From a bacterium (lineage in GTDB: Bacteria; Campylobacterota; Campylobacteria; Campylobacterales; Sulfurimonadaceae): a stretch of DNA of 64,000 nt. Positions 31,952 through 41,911 of the stretch are shown here, piece after piece. Under the pieces are notes generated by a model. It saw only the letters and a program-made list of their open reading frames with translations. It had not been told where the DNA came from and did not search any database. The stretch is from assembly GCA_018822665.1 (NCBI GenBank), contig JAHJJX010000031.1, positions 31,549 through 95,548 of the forward strand, read 5' to 3'. The translations under genes and the position numbers were made by a program. Position 1 is the stretch's first letter, and every line of letters starts with the position of its first letter.

Positions 31952-32670
31952 TAGTCTCTGCCCACCAAAGCGCTTACAACCCTTGGCTAGGGTATATGCA
32001 TAAAATACTTGTTTCTGATGTTTTTGTCGTGATGGATGACGTACAGTTTGAGAAAAATTCTTTTATCAACAGAAATAAAATCCTACAAAACAAGAATGAA
32101 ATAATGCTGAGTATCCCTATACATACAAAAGACTACAAGTCAAAAACCATCAAAGATATGCAGATAAGTTCGGGCATGTGGAAAACAAAACATCTCAAAA
32201 GCATAGAGCAGTCCTACAAGAAATCACCCTGCTTTGAAGAGGTTTTTTGCCAACTTGAAAATATTTATCTACAAGAGAGCGACTTGCTGATTGATTATAC
32301 GAATGCTTTTCTTGATTTTTTGGTTTCATACCTGCAAATACAAACAAAAATAATCTATGCAAGCAGCTTAAATATTAGATCAAAAAAACTCGATTATGTG
32401 ATAGAACTCACTCAAAAAGTCGGAGGAGACTGTTTTGTTTTTGGCTCTCTTGCCCGAGCGTACGCAAACGAAGACAAACTCAAAGAAAATGGGATTATTC
32501 CCTATTTTCAGGAGTATAAACATCCCCTATATCAACAAATGTCCACTCCATTTCACCCCTATATGGGAATCCTTGATTTACTTTTCAATGAAAACGCGGC
32601 GGATATAAAAGATATAATTTTAAAAGACAACATTACAAAAAAGGAACTTCCATGCCAAAAAAAATCTTGA
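31948..32670 (+). CDS. WbqC-like family protein
   Basis: MIVSAHQSAYNPWLGYMHKILVSDVFVVMDDVQFEKNSFINRNKI. Confidence 0.8.
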   Translation: MIVSAHQSAYNPWLGYMHKILVSDVFVVMDDVQFEKNSFINRNKILQNKNEIMLSIPIHTKDYKSKTIKDMQISSGMWKTKHLKSIEQSYKKSPCFEEVFCQLENIYLQESDLLIDYTNAFLDFLVSYLQIQTKIIYASSLNIRSKKLDYVIELTQKVGGDCFVFGSLARAYANEDKLKENGIIPYFQEYKHPLYQQMSTPFHPYMGILDLLFNENAADIKDIILKDNITKKELPCQKKS

Positions 32671-33320
32671 TAGTTGCAGCACACCCCGATGATGAAGTCT
32701 TAGGATGTTTTGGCACGGTAGCCAGACTGATACAAGAGGGGTATGAGGCATACACGCTTATCCTTGGCGAGGGCAAAACTGCAAGAAAAAGCGAAAACAC
32801 GGATACGGAACTTGAGATTTTACATGATGAGATGAAAAAAGCAAATGCGCAGATAGGGATAAAAAAAGTTTTTACCTGCGATTTTGCCGATAACAGTTTT
32901 GACACTGTGCCCTTGCTTGAAATCATCCAAGCCGTCTCAAAAGTGAAAGAAGAAATAAATCCGGACATCATTTTCACCCACTTTGAAAATGACCTCAACA
33001 TCGACCATCAGATAACATATAAGGCTGTTCTTACCGCGACAAGACCGATGAAACAAGAAAGCGTCAAAGAGATATACAGTTTTGAGGTTTTAAGCTCGAG
33101 TGAATGGAACTATCCCCTCTCTTTTTCACCCGATACTTTTTTTGACATCAGTGCCACAATCGGTTTAAAACTTCAAGCCATGAACCGATATAAATCAGAA
33201 TTATGCCAATATCCCCATCCAAGAAGTCTTGAGGGGATTGAACTCCATGCAAAATACAGAGGCATGGGTGTCGGAGTTGCACATGCCGAAGCTTTTAAAT
33301 GTGTAAGAGCTATCAAATAA
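32652..33320 (+). CDS. PIG-L/LmbE family deacetylase
   Basis: ILIVAAHPDDEVLGCFGT; DNSFDTVPLLEI; DLNIDHQITYKA. Confidence 0.85.
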   Translation: MPKKILIVAAHPDDEVLGCFGTVARLIQEGYEAYTLILGEGKTARKSENTDTELEILHDEMKKANAQIGIKKVFTCDFADNSFDTVPLLEIIQAVSKVKEEINPDIIFTHFENDLNIDHQITYKAVLTATRPMKQESVKEIYSFEVLSSSEWNYPLSFSPDTFFDISATIGLKLQAMNRYKSELCQYPHPRSLEGIELHAKYRGMGVGVAHAEAFKCVRAIK

Positions 33321-35278
33321 TGCTAAACAATCTCCAAGGCAAGGCGCTTAGAACCTTTGAAAACAACCTTGTTTATTTTGAAAAAAAACAAAAAAATGTT
33401 TATGACAAACTCGCCGCACTGAATTGGGCGCTCGAACAAAACGCGTATCAAAGCAGGTATGATTTAATTCTTGAAGAGAGTTATTTTGAGGTGATAGAAC
33501 TCTCAAGCAAAACAAAACTCTACAACTCCGACAGCTTTGCTTATGGCGATATCGTGAGAGAAAGTGTCAATTACAAAAAAAATGAAAATGTTTTTGAAAC
33601 TTTTAAAAGAGTGCATCTGAATGAAAAAAATGATGAGCACATAGACATTTATGAGATTTTAAATTATATAAATACTTATAAAGCAAAATCCGACACCTTA
33701 AATTCTCTGGATAAATTTATCTTTTTCGGAGCAGGTCTTGGGACGCACATCAGCAAGGTAAATGAAAAAATCAAAGCTTCGTCTTACCTCATTATCGAAG
33801 ATGATTTGGAACTTTTCAAACTCTCTTTGTTTGTCACTCCCTACTATGAAATAGCAAAAAACAGCAAACTTTTTTTTAGTGTTTTTGAATCGAATGATGA
33901 GTTTAAAACAGTATCCCAACAGTTTATCAACCACAGTTTTCATCTCAACCATTACATAAAATATTTCCACATGCTCAGCCACGGCGAAGAAAAAATAAAA
34001 GAGTTTCATCTGCGGGTCATCTCCCAGTCGCACAATATCTTTTTTTATAAATCTATTTTAGACCAGTATCTCAAACCTCTCGATTATATCAAAGAGGGAT
34101 ATAAGTTTTTAAATATGCTGCACTCCTATAAAGGCTCCTCTTTAGATACGAAACCGGTGCTTCTTCTAGGAGCCGGCCCCTCCTTAAAAATAAACATGGA
34201 GTGGCTCAACAAAAATCAAAACAGTTTTGTCGTCGTTGCAATTTCATCCACTCTCAATATACTCCAAGCGCACGCTATCCAACCCGACATTGTAATTCAC
34301 ATGGATGGTTTTGAATCAAGCGGGGCACATTTCACAAAGCTGGAAAACTTTGAGTTTTTAAGCAAAAGCATCTTTTTTTTCTCAGCCAGAACACCCCAAT
34401 CCATAATAAAACTTCTCAACAAAGATAAAATATTTTTTTATGAAAACGGAACAAGCTACAAAATAGGTTTGGGAAACCTCAGCGCCGCCTGCGTCGGCTC
34501 CACTTCCTACCTTTTGCTTCTTGGCGGACTCAAAGTAAGCGCGCTGTATTTGCTGGGGCTTGATTTGGCACTAGACAGCCAAAGCGGAGAAACCCATTCC
34601 AAGGGGCATGAATACGCCCAAAAACTTGATTTAAGTTCACACGAACTTCACAATGATGCGATGGAGTTTAAAAAAACCGTGTTAAAAGTTCAGGGCAATT
34701 TTGACCCCTTTGTTTATACAACCCCTGAATGGCTGCTCTCCATAGACTCCATCCATACCTCTTCAACATCTTTTAAAGAGCCTTCTCAAAACATTTACAA
34801 CCTTAGCAAAGGTGCATTTTTTAAAAATACAATCCCCACTCCTCTTGAATCGCTTCAAATGGATACCTTGATGGATAAAGACAAACTCAACGCAGAACTT
34901 TTCGATAGTTTCAATTTTGCATGCTCTCAAAATTTAGGCAAGGATGAGAAAACACTTTTGCAAAGTAAACTCAAAAAAGCGAAGAAACTTCAAAAAATAC
35001 TCTCAAACCATCAAGAACCGCGTAACAGTGATGTCTTTTTAAAAACTCTCCCTGCACTTTTCACCGAACTCTCAGGCGATACATCGCAAAGCGGATACGA
35101 TATATCGCTCATTTTGCAGGAATATTTTAAATTTATCTATACCAATATTTTTGATTTTTTCAATACTCAAGGTTTAAGCCAAAAAGATTTGCATGCAAAA
35201 GAGATAAACGCTTCGCTTGTAAAAGCACTACAAAGAATTGTGAGAGTGTATATAAAAGCCCTAGAAGCCGTACTCTAG
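33320..35278 (+). CDS. Motility accessory factor (Maf; DUF115/6-hydroxymethylpterin pyrophosphokinase-like), copy 1
   Basis: PVLLLGAGPSLKINMEWL, YLLGLDLALD, SYLIIEDDLELFKLSLF; TAATG with LmbE gene. Confidence 0.85.
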   Translation: MLNNLQGKALRTFENNLVYFEKKQKNVYDKLAALNWALEQNAYQSRYDLILEESYFEVIELSSKTKLYNSDSFAYGDIVRESVNYKKNENVFETFKRVHLNEKNDEHIDIYEILNYINTYKAKSDTLNSLDKFIFFGAGLGTHISKVNEKIKASSYLIIEDDLELFKLSLFVTPYYEIAKNSKLFFSVFESNDEFKTVSQQFINHSFHLNHYIKYFHMLSHGEEKIKEFHLRVISQSHNIFFYKSILDQYLKPLDYIKEGYKFLNMLHSYKGSSLDTKPVLLLGAGPSLKINMEWLNKNQNSFVVVAISSTLNILQAHAIQPDIVIHMDGFESSGAHFTKLENFEFLSKSIFFFSARTPQSIIKLLNKDKIFFYENGTSYKIGLGNLSAACVGSTSYLLLLGGLKVSALYLLGLDLALDSQSGETHSKGHEYAQKLDLSSHELHNDAMEFKKTVLKVQGNFDPFVYTTPEWLLSIDSIHTSSTSFKEPSQNIYNLSKGAFFKNTIPTPLESLQMDTLMDKDKLNAELFDSFNFACSQNLGKDEKTLLQSKLKKAKKLQKILSNHQEPRNSDVFLKTLPALFTELSGDTSQSGYDISLILQEYFKFIYTNIFDFFNTQGLSQKDLHAKEINASLVKALQRIVRVYIKALEAVL

Positions 35279-35959
35279 TTCCGCCTGTGCGTAACTCTCG
35301 GGCGTGCCTATGTCTCTGTGGTACACATCATTTAAAAAGGTATTTATTTTCCCCATATACGCAGGCAAAACATCCAAACTGAAATCTGCCTCTTTTTTGC
35401 CAAGGCTTTTTATAAACTCTATGACACCTCTTTCGCAGATGTAAACCGCTCCGTTTGCAAGATTGGAGGGGGGATTTTGCACTTTTTCATAAAACTTCTG
35501 TACAACACCCTCTTTGTCCGGTTCAACAATTCCACATGCCGAGGGATTATCCGTTTTGAATGTCATCATCGTTATTTCGCACCCCTTTGGACGTTTGGCA
35601 TGTGCATCCATAAAGGCTTTAAAATCGCAAAAACAAAGATTGTCCGCATGCACCAGCATAAAAGCCTCATTTTGAAAAAAAGCCTCATTTGCCAAAAGAG
35701 TTCCGCCGGTATTTAAAAGCTTCTCTTCATGCGTAAGGGTGATTGCATCTTTAAATTTGGAATGATTTACAAAGCTTTCTACCTGCTTGGCCAAATAAGA
35801 AGTATTAATTAAAAATTCGTCCACTCCCGCGCCGCTGAGATTTTCAAGCCAATAGTGCAAAAGCGGTTTGCCCTTGATGGGCACTAAACATTTTGGGGTC
35901 CTAAGGGTAAGAGGACGAAGTCTCGTTCCCTCTCCTGCGGCTAAAAGAAGTGCTCTCAT
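35261..35959 (-). CDS. Sugar nucleotidyltransferase (HddC/RmlA-like)
   Basis: MRALLLAAGEGTRLRPLTLRTPKCLVPIKGKPLLHYWLENL. Confidence 0.85.
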   Translation of the reverse strand: MRALLLAAGEGTRLRPLTLRTPKCLVPIKGKPLLHYWLENLSGAGVDEFLINTSYLAKQVESFVNHSKFKDAITLTHEEKLLNTGGTLLANEAFFQNEAFMLVHADNLCFCDFKAFMDAHAKRPKGCEITMMTFKTDNPSACGIVEPDKEGVVQKFYEKVQNPPSNLANGAVYICERGVIEFIKSLGKKEADFSLDVLPAYMGKINTFLNDVYHRDIGTPESYAQAELEYGF

Positions 35960-37387
35960 CTATTCAAACTCTTTTAAAATCTCTTCTTTTTTAATAGGAA
36001 CATTTCCCACGCGGCTTATCTGAATGGCAGAGGCCAAAGAACCCAGATAAGCGGCTTCCCAGATATTTGCCCCTACACCCAGCGCCATAGCGCTGCAGGT
36101 AAGCAGAGAATCTCCCGCACCGCTTACGTCTTTTACGATATTGCCCAGTGCGCTTATATTGTCCGTGAGCAGTTTGTCTTTTGGAGTGTTGTATATCATC
36201 ATCCCCTCCGCGCCCAAAGTGGTAAAGATATATTTTGCATTGGAGACGACGGAGAGCTTATCGGAGAGGACAACCAGCCCTGATTCAAAATCATTGAGGG
36301 AGAGTCGTATCTCCCTCTCCGTAGGTGTCACCAGAGTCATCTCTTTGAACTTGGATATATCTCCCACTTGCGAGGAGCTTTGAGAATCCGCCGCCATCAA
36401 AATAGAGTTCTCAAGACCCAGCTTTGATATGTTTTGGATAAGGGTTTTGGTTAAAACTCCGTAACTGAAATCTGAAAACAGTATCAAATCGATATCTTTT
36501 ATCTCATGTGCTAGAGCTTCCAAAACCGTATTTTCAATATCTAGGCTGATAGAGTGCTGTTTGAGATGGTTTACCCGTAAAAGCGTTTTTGAACTAGCAC
36601 GAAATCTTTGTTTGAGCGTCGTCGGACGCGTACAGTCGGAGTACAAAAAGACGTCGATGCCCAAGGCTTCAAGCCCGTTTTTAACATATTCCTTATTTTC
36701 ATCTTCCCCGACGACGGAAAAGAACTTTACCTTTGCCCCGAGGGTTGCGGCATGAGAAGCAACGATTGCGGCTCCCCCTATAAACTTGTTGCTCGCAAGC
36801 GGACTCACCACGATAGTAGGGTCTTCCTGACTCATCCCCAAAGGCTCACAGGTGATATACTCATCGACAATGGTGTCGCCGATTACTAAAACATTTAAAT
36901 TTGAAAATTTCTCAACAATATCTCTGAGGTCTTGGAGTTTAAAACTGTGACGCTCAAGGTACGAGGCGCTGTGATTCACCTTGTAATTGGAGGTGAAGAA
37001 CTCTTTTTTTAACAAGTCCATTGAGGAAAAACCAATCTCGCCTGAACTAAAAAGCAATTTCCCCCCATACCCTTTGATTATCTCTAATTCAGGATTATAC
37101 TTGCTCTCGAACTCTTTTCCCTTTACGACGATATCGGGGCGATTTTTTTGTATGTAGGCAACAGCGCTCTCTTGCAAAATAAAAGCCTCATCCACATAAC
37201 TTGTCGCCCGTATCGATTCGAGTCGTACGTCCTGATTTATCCCTTTGTTAAAAGTTACATCATCACTGTTGACACCGACAATAAGGTAGGTTCCGCTCTC
37301 TTTTGCAAACTTTAAAAGTCGGAGGTGTCCGGGGTGGAGAATATTAAAATCACCATAAACAAAAACCGCTATTTTTTTATTTTTCAT
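35960..37387 (-). CDS. Fused cytidylyltransferase-like plus PfkB-family sugar kinase (HldE-like, domain order inverted)
   Basis: N-term VYGDFNILHPGHLRLLKFAKESG (nucleotidyltransferase HxGH), C-term VLVIGDTIVDEY...GGAAIVASHAATLGAKV...VKDVSGAGDSLL (PfkB). Confidence 0.82.
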   Translation of the reverse strand: MKNKKIAVFVYGDFNILHPGHLRLLKFAKESGTYLIVGVNSDDVTFNKGINQDVRLESIRATSYVDEAFILQESAVAYIQKNRPDIVVKGKEFESKYNPELEIIKGYGGKLLFSSGEIGFSSMDLLKKEFFTSNYKVNHSASYLERHSFKLQDLRDIVEKFSNLNVLVIGDTIVDEYITCEPLGMSQEDPTIVVSPLASNKFIGGAAIVASHAATLGAKVKFFSVVGEDENKEYVKNGLEALGIDVFLYSDCTRPTTLKQRFRASSKTLLRVNHLKQHSISLDIENTVLEALAHEIKDIDLILFSDFSYGVLTKTLIQNISKLGLENSILMAADSQSSSQVGDISKFKEMTLVTPTEREIRLSLNDFESGLVVLSDKLSVVSNAKYIFTTLGAEGMMIYNTPKDKLLTDNISALGNIVKDVSGAGDSLLTCSAMALGVGANIWEAAYLGSLASAIQISRVGNVPIKKEEILKEFE

Positions 37388-38249
37388 TATGTTTCCTAAA
37401 AAGTGTGATGTACTCTTTTAAATACGTATCTATCGGTTTTGGAGCAAAAAGAGGAATCTTTTCTTGTAATGCCCTTGTATCAAAAAACAAATCACCGGCT
37501 CTGAGCTCCTGCGCTTTTTCATATCGGATATCAAAAGGAATCTCCAAAAGAGAAAAAACTTTTTTGATTAGATTCATTAAAGAGATACTTGTTCCCGTTG
37601 CCACATTCAAAACACCTTCGAGCTCATTTTTTATGGCAAAATCCAAAACTTGCACCAAGATGCCCACAGGCAAAAAATCTCTTTGCAGCGAACCGTCTCC
37701 GACAAGAGCAGCCGACTTGTTCTTATAAATATTTGTCACGATTTTAGCGATTGTACTGTTGGTATAATCGTATTTTCCGTAAACGCCGCTTGCTCTTAGG
37801 CGCGTTAGTTTGATGCCGTTTTGAGCACAAAACACCTTGAGTATATATTCACCCGCAACTTTTGAAACAGCATAATAATCCTCGGGATTCAGCGGTGTAG
37901 ATTCATCGATGGCATGTGGAAGATTTTTAACTCCGTACACATCGATACTGCTAAAAAACAGCAGGTGTTTGACTTTGCACTCTTGAAGTTTACGAAGAAG
38001 ATTTTGAATCATAAGAATATTTTTATTCATAGATTCAAGGGAATTTTCTCTGAGTCTTGTGATGGAGGAGGCGAGAAGGAGCGTGTCCTCAGGCTTGAGG
38101 ATTTCAAGCGCTCTGCCAAGTGAATCTGCGTCTAGCAAATCGCACTCTTTGGAGCCAAAGCCCACTATCTCTTCACCCCGATTTTGAAAATACTCAAAAA
38201 TATTTTTTCCGATAAAACCGCTAGAGCCAAGAAGTACAATTTTTCCCAT
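37377..38249 (-). CDS. NAD-dependent sugar epimerase/dehydratase
   Basis: Start re-placed to MGKIVLLGSSGFIGKNIFEYF; YAVSKVAGE motif. Confidence 0.82.
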   Translation of the reverse strand: MGKIVLLGSSGFIGKNIFEYFQNRGEEIVGFGSKECDLLDADSLGRALEILKPEDTLLLASSITRLRENSLESMNKNILMIQNLLRKLQECKVKHLLFFSSIDVYGVKNLPHAIDESTPLNPEDYYAVSKVAGEYILKVFCAQNGIKLTRLRASGVYGKYDYTNSTIAKIVTNIYKNKSAALVGDGSLQRDFLPVGILVQVLDFAIKNELEGVLNVATGTSISLMNLIKKVFSLLEIPFDIRYEKAQELRAGDLFFDTRALQEKIPLFAPKPIDTYLKEYITLFRKHNEK

Positions 38250-38250
38250 T

Positions 38251-39330
38251 TTAGTCCTTGACCTCATTTTTGGGCTTGAGCCAGCCGCATCGGTTACACC
38301 CCTCGACAAGCCCCTCTTTTTTGATGACAGATTTAAACGCTCCAAAGGCTTTGCCGAAAATAATCTCCTCCAAACGCATCTCTTTGACATTTCCCATAGA
38401 GATAGCCATACAGGGACAGAGATTCCCGTCATAATTGATATGCACGCTCGACCACGGAAACTTGCAAGGCTTAAAATCTTTATAGTTCATCGCCTCTTCA
38501 TTGATGCAATCCAACTGAGCAAGAGAGTCTTCTTGGATGAGTGAGCCTACTTTTGGGTGTAAAAAAGATTTTTTCTTCTTCGCTTGATTGTACTCCTGAA
38601 TCTGTTTGAGCTGTTTTTTTATCTCTGCAAACTCGCCATAGACATAGGCGTGGGATTTTTCGTACATCTTGTCTGCATCGTAAATCTTATCGGAGTGTTG
38701 CAGATAGGAACCTTTTAAAAACTGAAACCCGTGGGTGTCACAGCCCAAATCTTCAACGCAGTATCTGTATATTTCAAACAAATCTTTTGCATTCTCATCC
38801 AAAATAGTCGTTTTTATATCCAAAACGCAACTGCTTTTGAGCGCATCTCTTTTTTTCACAAAATAGCGAAGCTTCTCTTCGAGTTCGCTCCACTCTTTTG
38901 GCGAGACATCACGAATGCTGTTTGTGATATTGTCTATGGAGATGGAGAGCACTTTAAAATTATCGTATTTAAGCATCTCATCTATAAGCTCATAGCTCAA
39001 GAGCAAACCGTTGGAGATGATATTGCAGTGCGCTTTACTTGCAACAATTTTAAAAAGCTCCCTAAAATTAGGAAATATCAGCGGTTCGCCGCCTGTGAGT
39101 GTGACTCTTGCATTTTGCGGAATCTGTTCAAGAAGATTGACCCAGTCCTCAAACTTCATATTTGAGTTCATAACTTTTTTTTCCTGAAAACAAAAACTGC
39201 ATTTTAAATTGCATCTGTTAGTAAGCACAAAAACATACCTGTGGGGAAGCACGTCTTCGTGCTCATACGCATACTCCGTAAACTCCAAAAGATTATTGTG
39301 AAAATCTATATTTTTATTTGTGCCAGTCAT
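38251..39330 (-). CDS. Radical SAM protein with SPASM-like C-terminal Cys cluster
   Basis: CNLKCSFC; TGGEPLI; C-terminal C...CPC...GCNRCGW. Confidence 0.85.
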   Translation of the reverse strand: MTGTNKNIDFHNNLLEFTEYAYEHEDVLPHRYVFVLTNRCNLKCSFCFQEKKVMNSNMKFEDWVNLLEQIPQNARVTLTGGEPLIFPNFRELFKIVASKAHCNIISNGLLLSYELIDEMLKYDNFKVLSISIDNITNSIRDVSPKEWSELEEKLRYFVKKRDALKSSCVLDIKTTILDENAKDLFEIYRYCVEDLGCDTHGFQFLKGSYLQHSDKIYDADKMYEKSHAYVYGEFAEIKKQLKQIQEYNQAKKKKSFLHPKVGSLIQEDSLAQLDCINEEAMNYKDFKPCKFPWSSVHINYDGNLCPCMAISMGNVKEMRLEEIIFGKAFGAFKSVIKKEGLVEGCNRCGWLKPKNEVKD

Positions 39331-40132
39331 TGCCGTGCCTTTTTAGTTTATAGAGTCCGCCGTCGGATTTTAGTTTATCCAAAAGAAGCGCTTCGTTTCT
39401 CCACGGGTCATGCACCACCGAAAAGTTTCTTCCGCTCACCAGAGCTTTTTCCTTGGAACGAAGCCATACAAAACATTCGTATATATCCTGCATGCTTGTT
39501 CCCTCGTTGTTTTGCATAAACTCTTTGGTCTTTTGATACTTCTCATCCCCTTTGTCGGAGTTTTCCAAAATCAAATCATGCACTTTTGTTTTTACCCAGC
39601 CGGGACCTATGAGCATAAACTTCATATCCTCGTTTTCCGCATCCAGATATTCACACATTTTCAAAAGAAGAATTTTTCCCGAAGCCACGGCGGAAAACTT
39701 TACGACCTCCGAATTGATACCGGCTGTTCCGAAAAAGAAAACATCGGTGATACCCGCCGTATTTCTGTATTTATGGAGTGTATGGAGCAGTTTTAACTGA
39801 TGTATGGAGTTGATATGTACAGAATCACTCCAGGCATGGAAGTCTGCTTCAAAAAAATTCTGCATAGGCAGCGGTGTCGCCGGAGCTGAGATATAGATGT
39901 CCCAAACGATATCGAGTTTTTTAAACGCATTCTCAAATTGATGGATACTGATTTGGCTTGCGAGTTCAATGCTATAGAGTGAGATATCGTCCTCTTCTTT
40001 AAAGCAGCCCTCCACGGAGCCCGATGTTCTGTAAGTACCGACCACCTTGTATCCGTCTTTTAAATATCTGCGGGCCAGTTCCCTGCCGATATCACTCCCC
40101 ACGCCGATAATCAGCACTACCTTTTTACCCAT
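39314..40132 (-). CDS. Short-chain dehydrogenase/reductase
   Basis: VLIIGVGSDIGRELARRYLKDGYKVVGTYRTSG. Confidence 0.75.
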   Translation of the reverse strand: MGKKVVLIIGVGSDIGRELARRYLKDGYKVVGTYRTSGSVEGCFKEEDDISLYSIELASQISIHQFENAFKKLDIVWDIYISAPATPLPMQNFFEADFHAWSDSVHINSIHQLKLLHTLHKYRNTAGITDVFFFGTAGINSEVVKFSAVASGKILLLKMCEYLDAENEDMKFMLIGPGWVKTKVHDLILENSDKGDEKYQKTKEFMQNNEGTSMQDIYECFVWLRSKEKALVSGRNFSVVHDPWRNEALLLDKLKSDGGLYKLKRHGNDWHK

Positions 40133-40135
40133 AGC

Positions 40136-41911
40136 CTAGACCCTGCTTTGAGTAATCATGAGACTTTTTAACTCATCCGCATCCAAAAACGGAGCCATAT
40201 CTTCGAGTGTCGTTGAAGCCAAAGAACCGTCCTCTTGCTTTTTAAACGCCATTCGGGGGATAAGCTCCTGCTCGGGTGATGTCATTATCTCACACACATA
40301 CGGCTTGTCCGAAGCCAAGAACTCTTTTATCGAAGTGCTTATGTCGTCCTTAACTGTTATTCTCTTATACGCAATCCCGTAAGCCGGTACCACTTTTGAG
40401 TAATCAGGCATACTGATGCCCCCTTTATCGGAGGAACCAGCATATCTCTCATCCAAAAAGGCCCCTTGCGTATGTCGTATGGCAAGGTAGCCTTCATTGT
40501 TTATCAGCAAGATTTTTACGGGAAGCTGATGATGGAAGATGGTCTGGAGTTCATGAATATTAAACTGCATGCTCCCATCCCCTATGATGCACAGCACTCT
40601 CTTTTTATCATGTGCAAAGCAGGCCCCTATGGCTTCTGGAAGTCCTATCCCCATAGAACCTATCCCTGCGGAAACTATCATCCTCTGCCCCTCTTTGAGG
40701 CACATAGACTGAAACGGCATATATAAAGCCGTTCCGCCCCCGTCAACGGCGATAATATCCTCTTCACTTAGTTCATCACTCAAAAGGTCTAAATACTCGT
40801 AGGGGTCAATATAAGCGCTCTCTTGGCTTTTGCTTTTATTGTATGTTCCGTATTTTAAACAGACATCATTCCACATGCCGAAGTCTGATGCAAATTTTTT
40901 GTCTTCAAGGAAATGGATGAAAGAGTTTAAAAACTCTTTGGCATCGCAATGGATAGAAAAATCCACCCTCACCGTCTCATGCTCAATCTCCTCTTTATCA
41001 ATATCAATCATCACTATTTTTGCATCTTTTGCAAACTGCTCAAACCTTGTCCCTGTCAAAGGAATACTCAAATGGGAACCTATACTGAGAATGAGGTCGC
41101 TGTTTTGAACGGCGAGATTGGCACCTCTTTGTCCTGCAATCCCCAGTCTTCCGCAATTGAGCGGGTTCTCTGCCCCAAACATATCGCTTGAGTTCCAGGT
41201 CGTGACAAAGGGGATGTTGAGATTTTTCACTAAAGTGTTTATCTCCTCTTTGCCACCGGAGAGTCTTACTCCGTTGCCCACGACAAAAAGGGGTCTTTTT
41301 GACTGCCCTATCATCTCCAACAACTTCTCAAAACTCCCCTTTTGTATTTTTGGTCTTTCATCTTTGGCTTCAAAACTTTCAAGTTCGCTTGGAGTAATCT
41401 CGCTCCACTGAAAATCCATAGGAACATCTATCCAGACAGGCCCGGGTCTGCCGCTTTTTGCTATATGGATAGCTTTTTGCATCTCATATTTTATCTTTTG
41501 GGGGTTATCAATCATAACGGCATACTTGCTGATACTCTCTACCAGGGTGACGATATCCATCTGCTGAGAGCCTACTTGGCGCAGAGGCGATTTATGATTC
41601 GTGTGCTCAAACCTTTGTTGTCCCGATATAAAGATGCAGGGGATAGAATCAAGATACGCCGCTGCGAGACCTGTAAGGGCATTTGTGCCCCCCGGTCCGG
41701 TCGTAACGATACAGGCACCCAAACCTTTGATTCTGGCATAGGCTTCAGCCGCACATGCCGCAGCCTGCTCGTGATGGGTGTAGACGGCTTCTATCTTCCC
41801 GTTTTTATCGATGGAATCAAAAAAATGTACGGCAGCACCGCCCGTAACGCCAAAGACGGTCTTAATCCCCTCTTGTGCTAAAACTTCTACCATATAATCC
41901 GTGAGTTTCAT
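40136..41911 (-). CDS. Thiamine diphosphate-dependent enzyme (acetolactate synthase-like)
   Basis: VFGVTGGAAVHFFDSI, HHEQAAACAAEAYAR, ThDP motif GDGSMQFNIHELQTIFHHQLPVKILLINN. Confidence 0.88.
   Translation of the reverse strand: MKLTDYMVEVLAQEGIKTVFGVTGGAAVHFFDSIDKNGKIEAVYTHHEQAAACAAEAYARIKGLGACIVTTGPGGTNALTGLAAAYLDSIPCIFISGQQRFEHTNHKSPLRQVGSQQMDIVTLVESISKYAVMIDNPQKIKYEMQKAIHIAKSGRPGPVWIDVPMDFQWSEITPSELESFEAKDERPKIQKGSFEKLLEMIGQSKRPLFVVGNGVRLSGGKEEINTLVKNLNIPFVTTWNSSDMFGAENPLNCGRLGIAGQRGANLAVQNSDLILSIGSHLSIPLTGTRFEQFAKDAKIVMIDIDKEEIEHETVRVDFSIHCDAKEFLNSFIHFLEDKKFASDFGMWNDVCLKYGTYNKSKSQESAYIDPYEYLDLLSDELSEEDIIAVDGGGTALYMPFQSMCLKEGQRMIVSAGIGSMGIGLPEAIGACFAHDKKRVLCIIGDGSMQFNIHELQTIFHHQLPVKILLINNEGYLAIRHTQGAFLDERYAGSSDKGGISMPDYSKVVPAYGIAYKRITVKDDISTSIKEFLASDKPYVCEIMTSPEQELIPRMAFKKQEDGSLASTTLEDMAPFLDADELKSLMITQSRV

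Noticed and set aside
41342-41881. 179-aa plus-strand ORF opposite the ThDP enzyme gene
   Set aside because: Antisense to a well-supported gene; no family resemblance.
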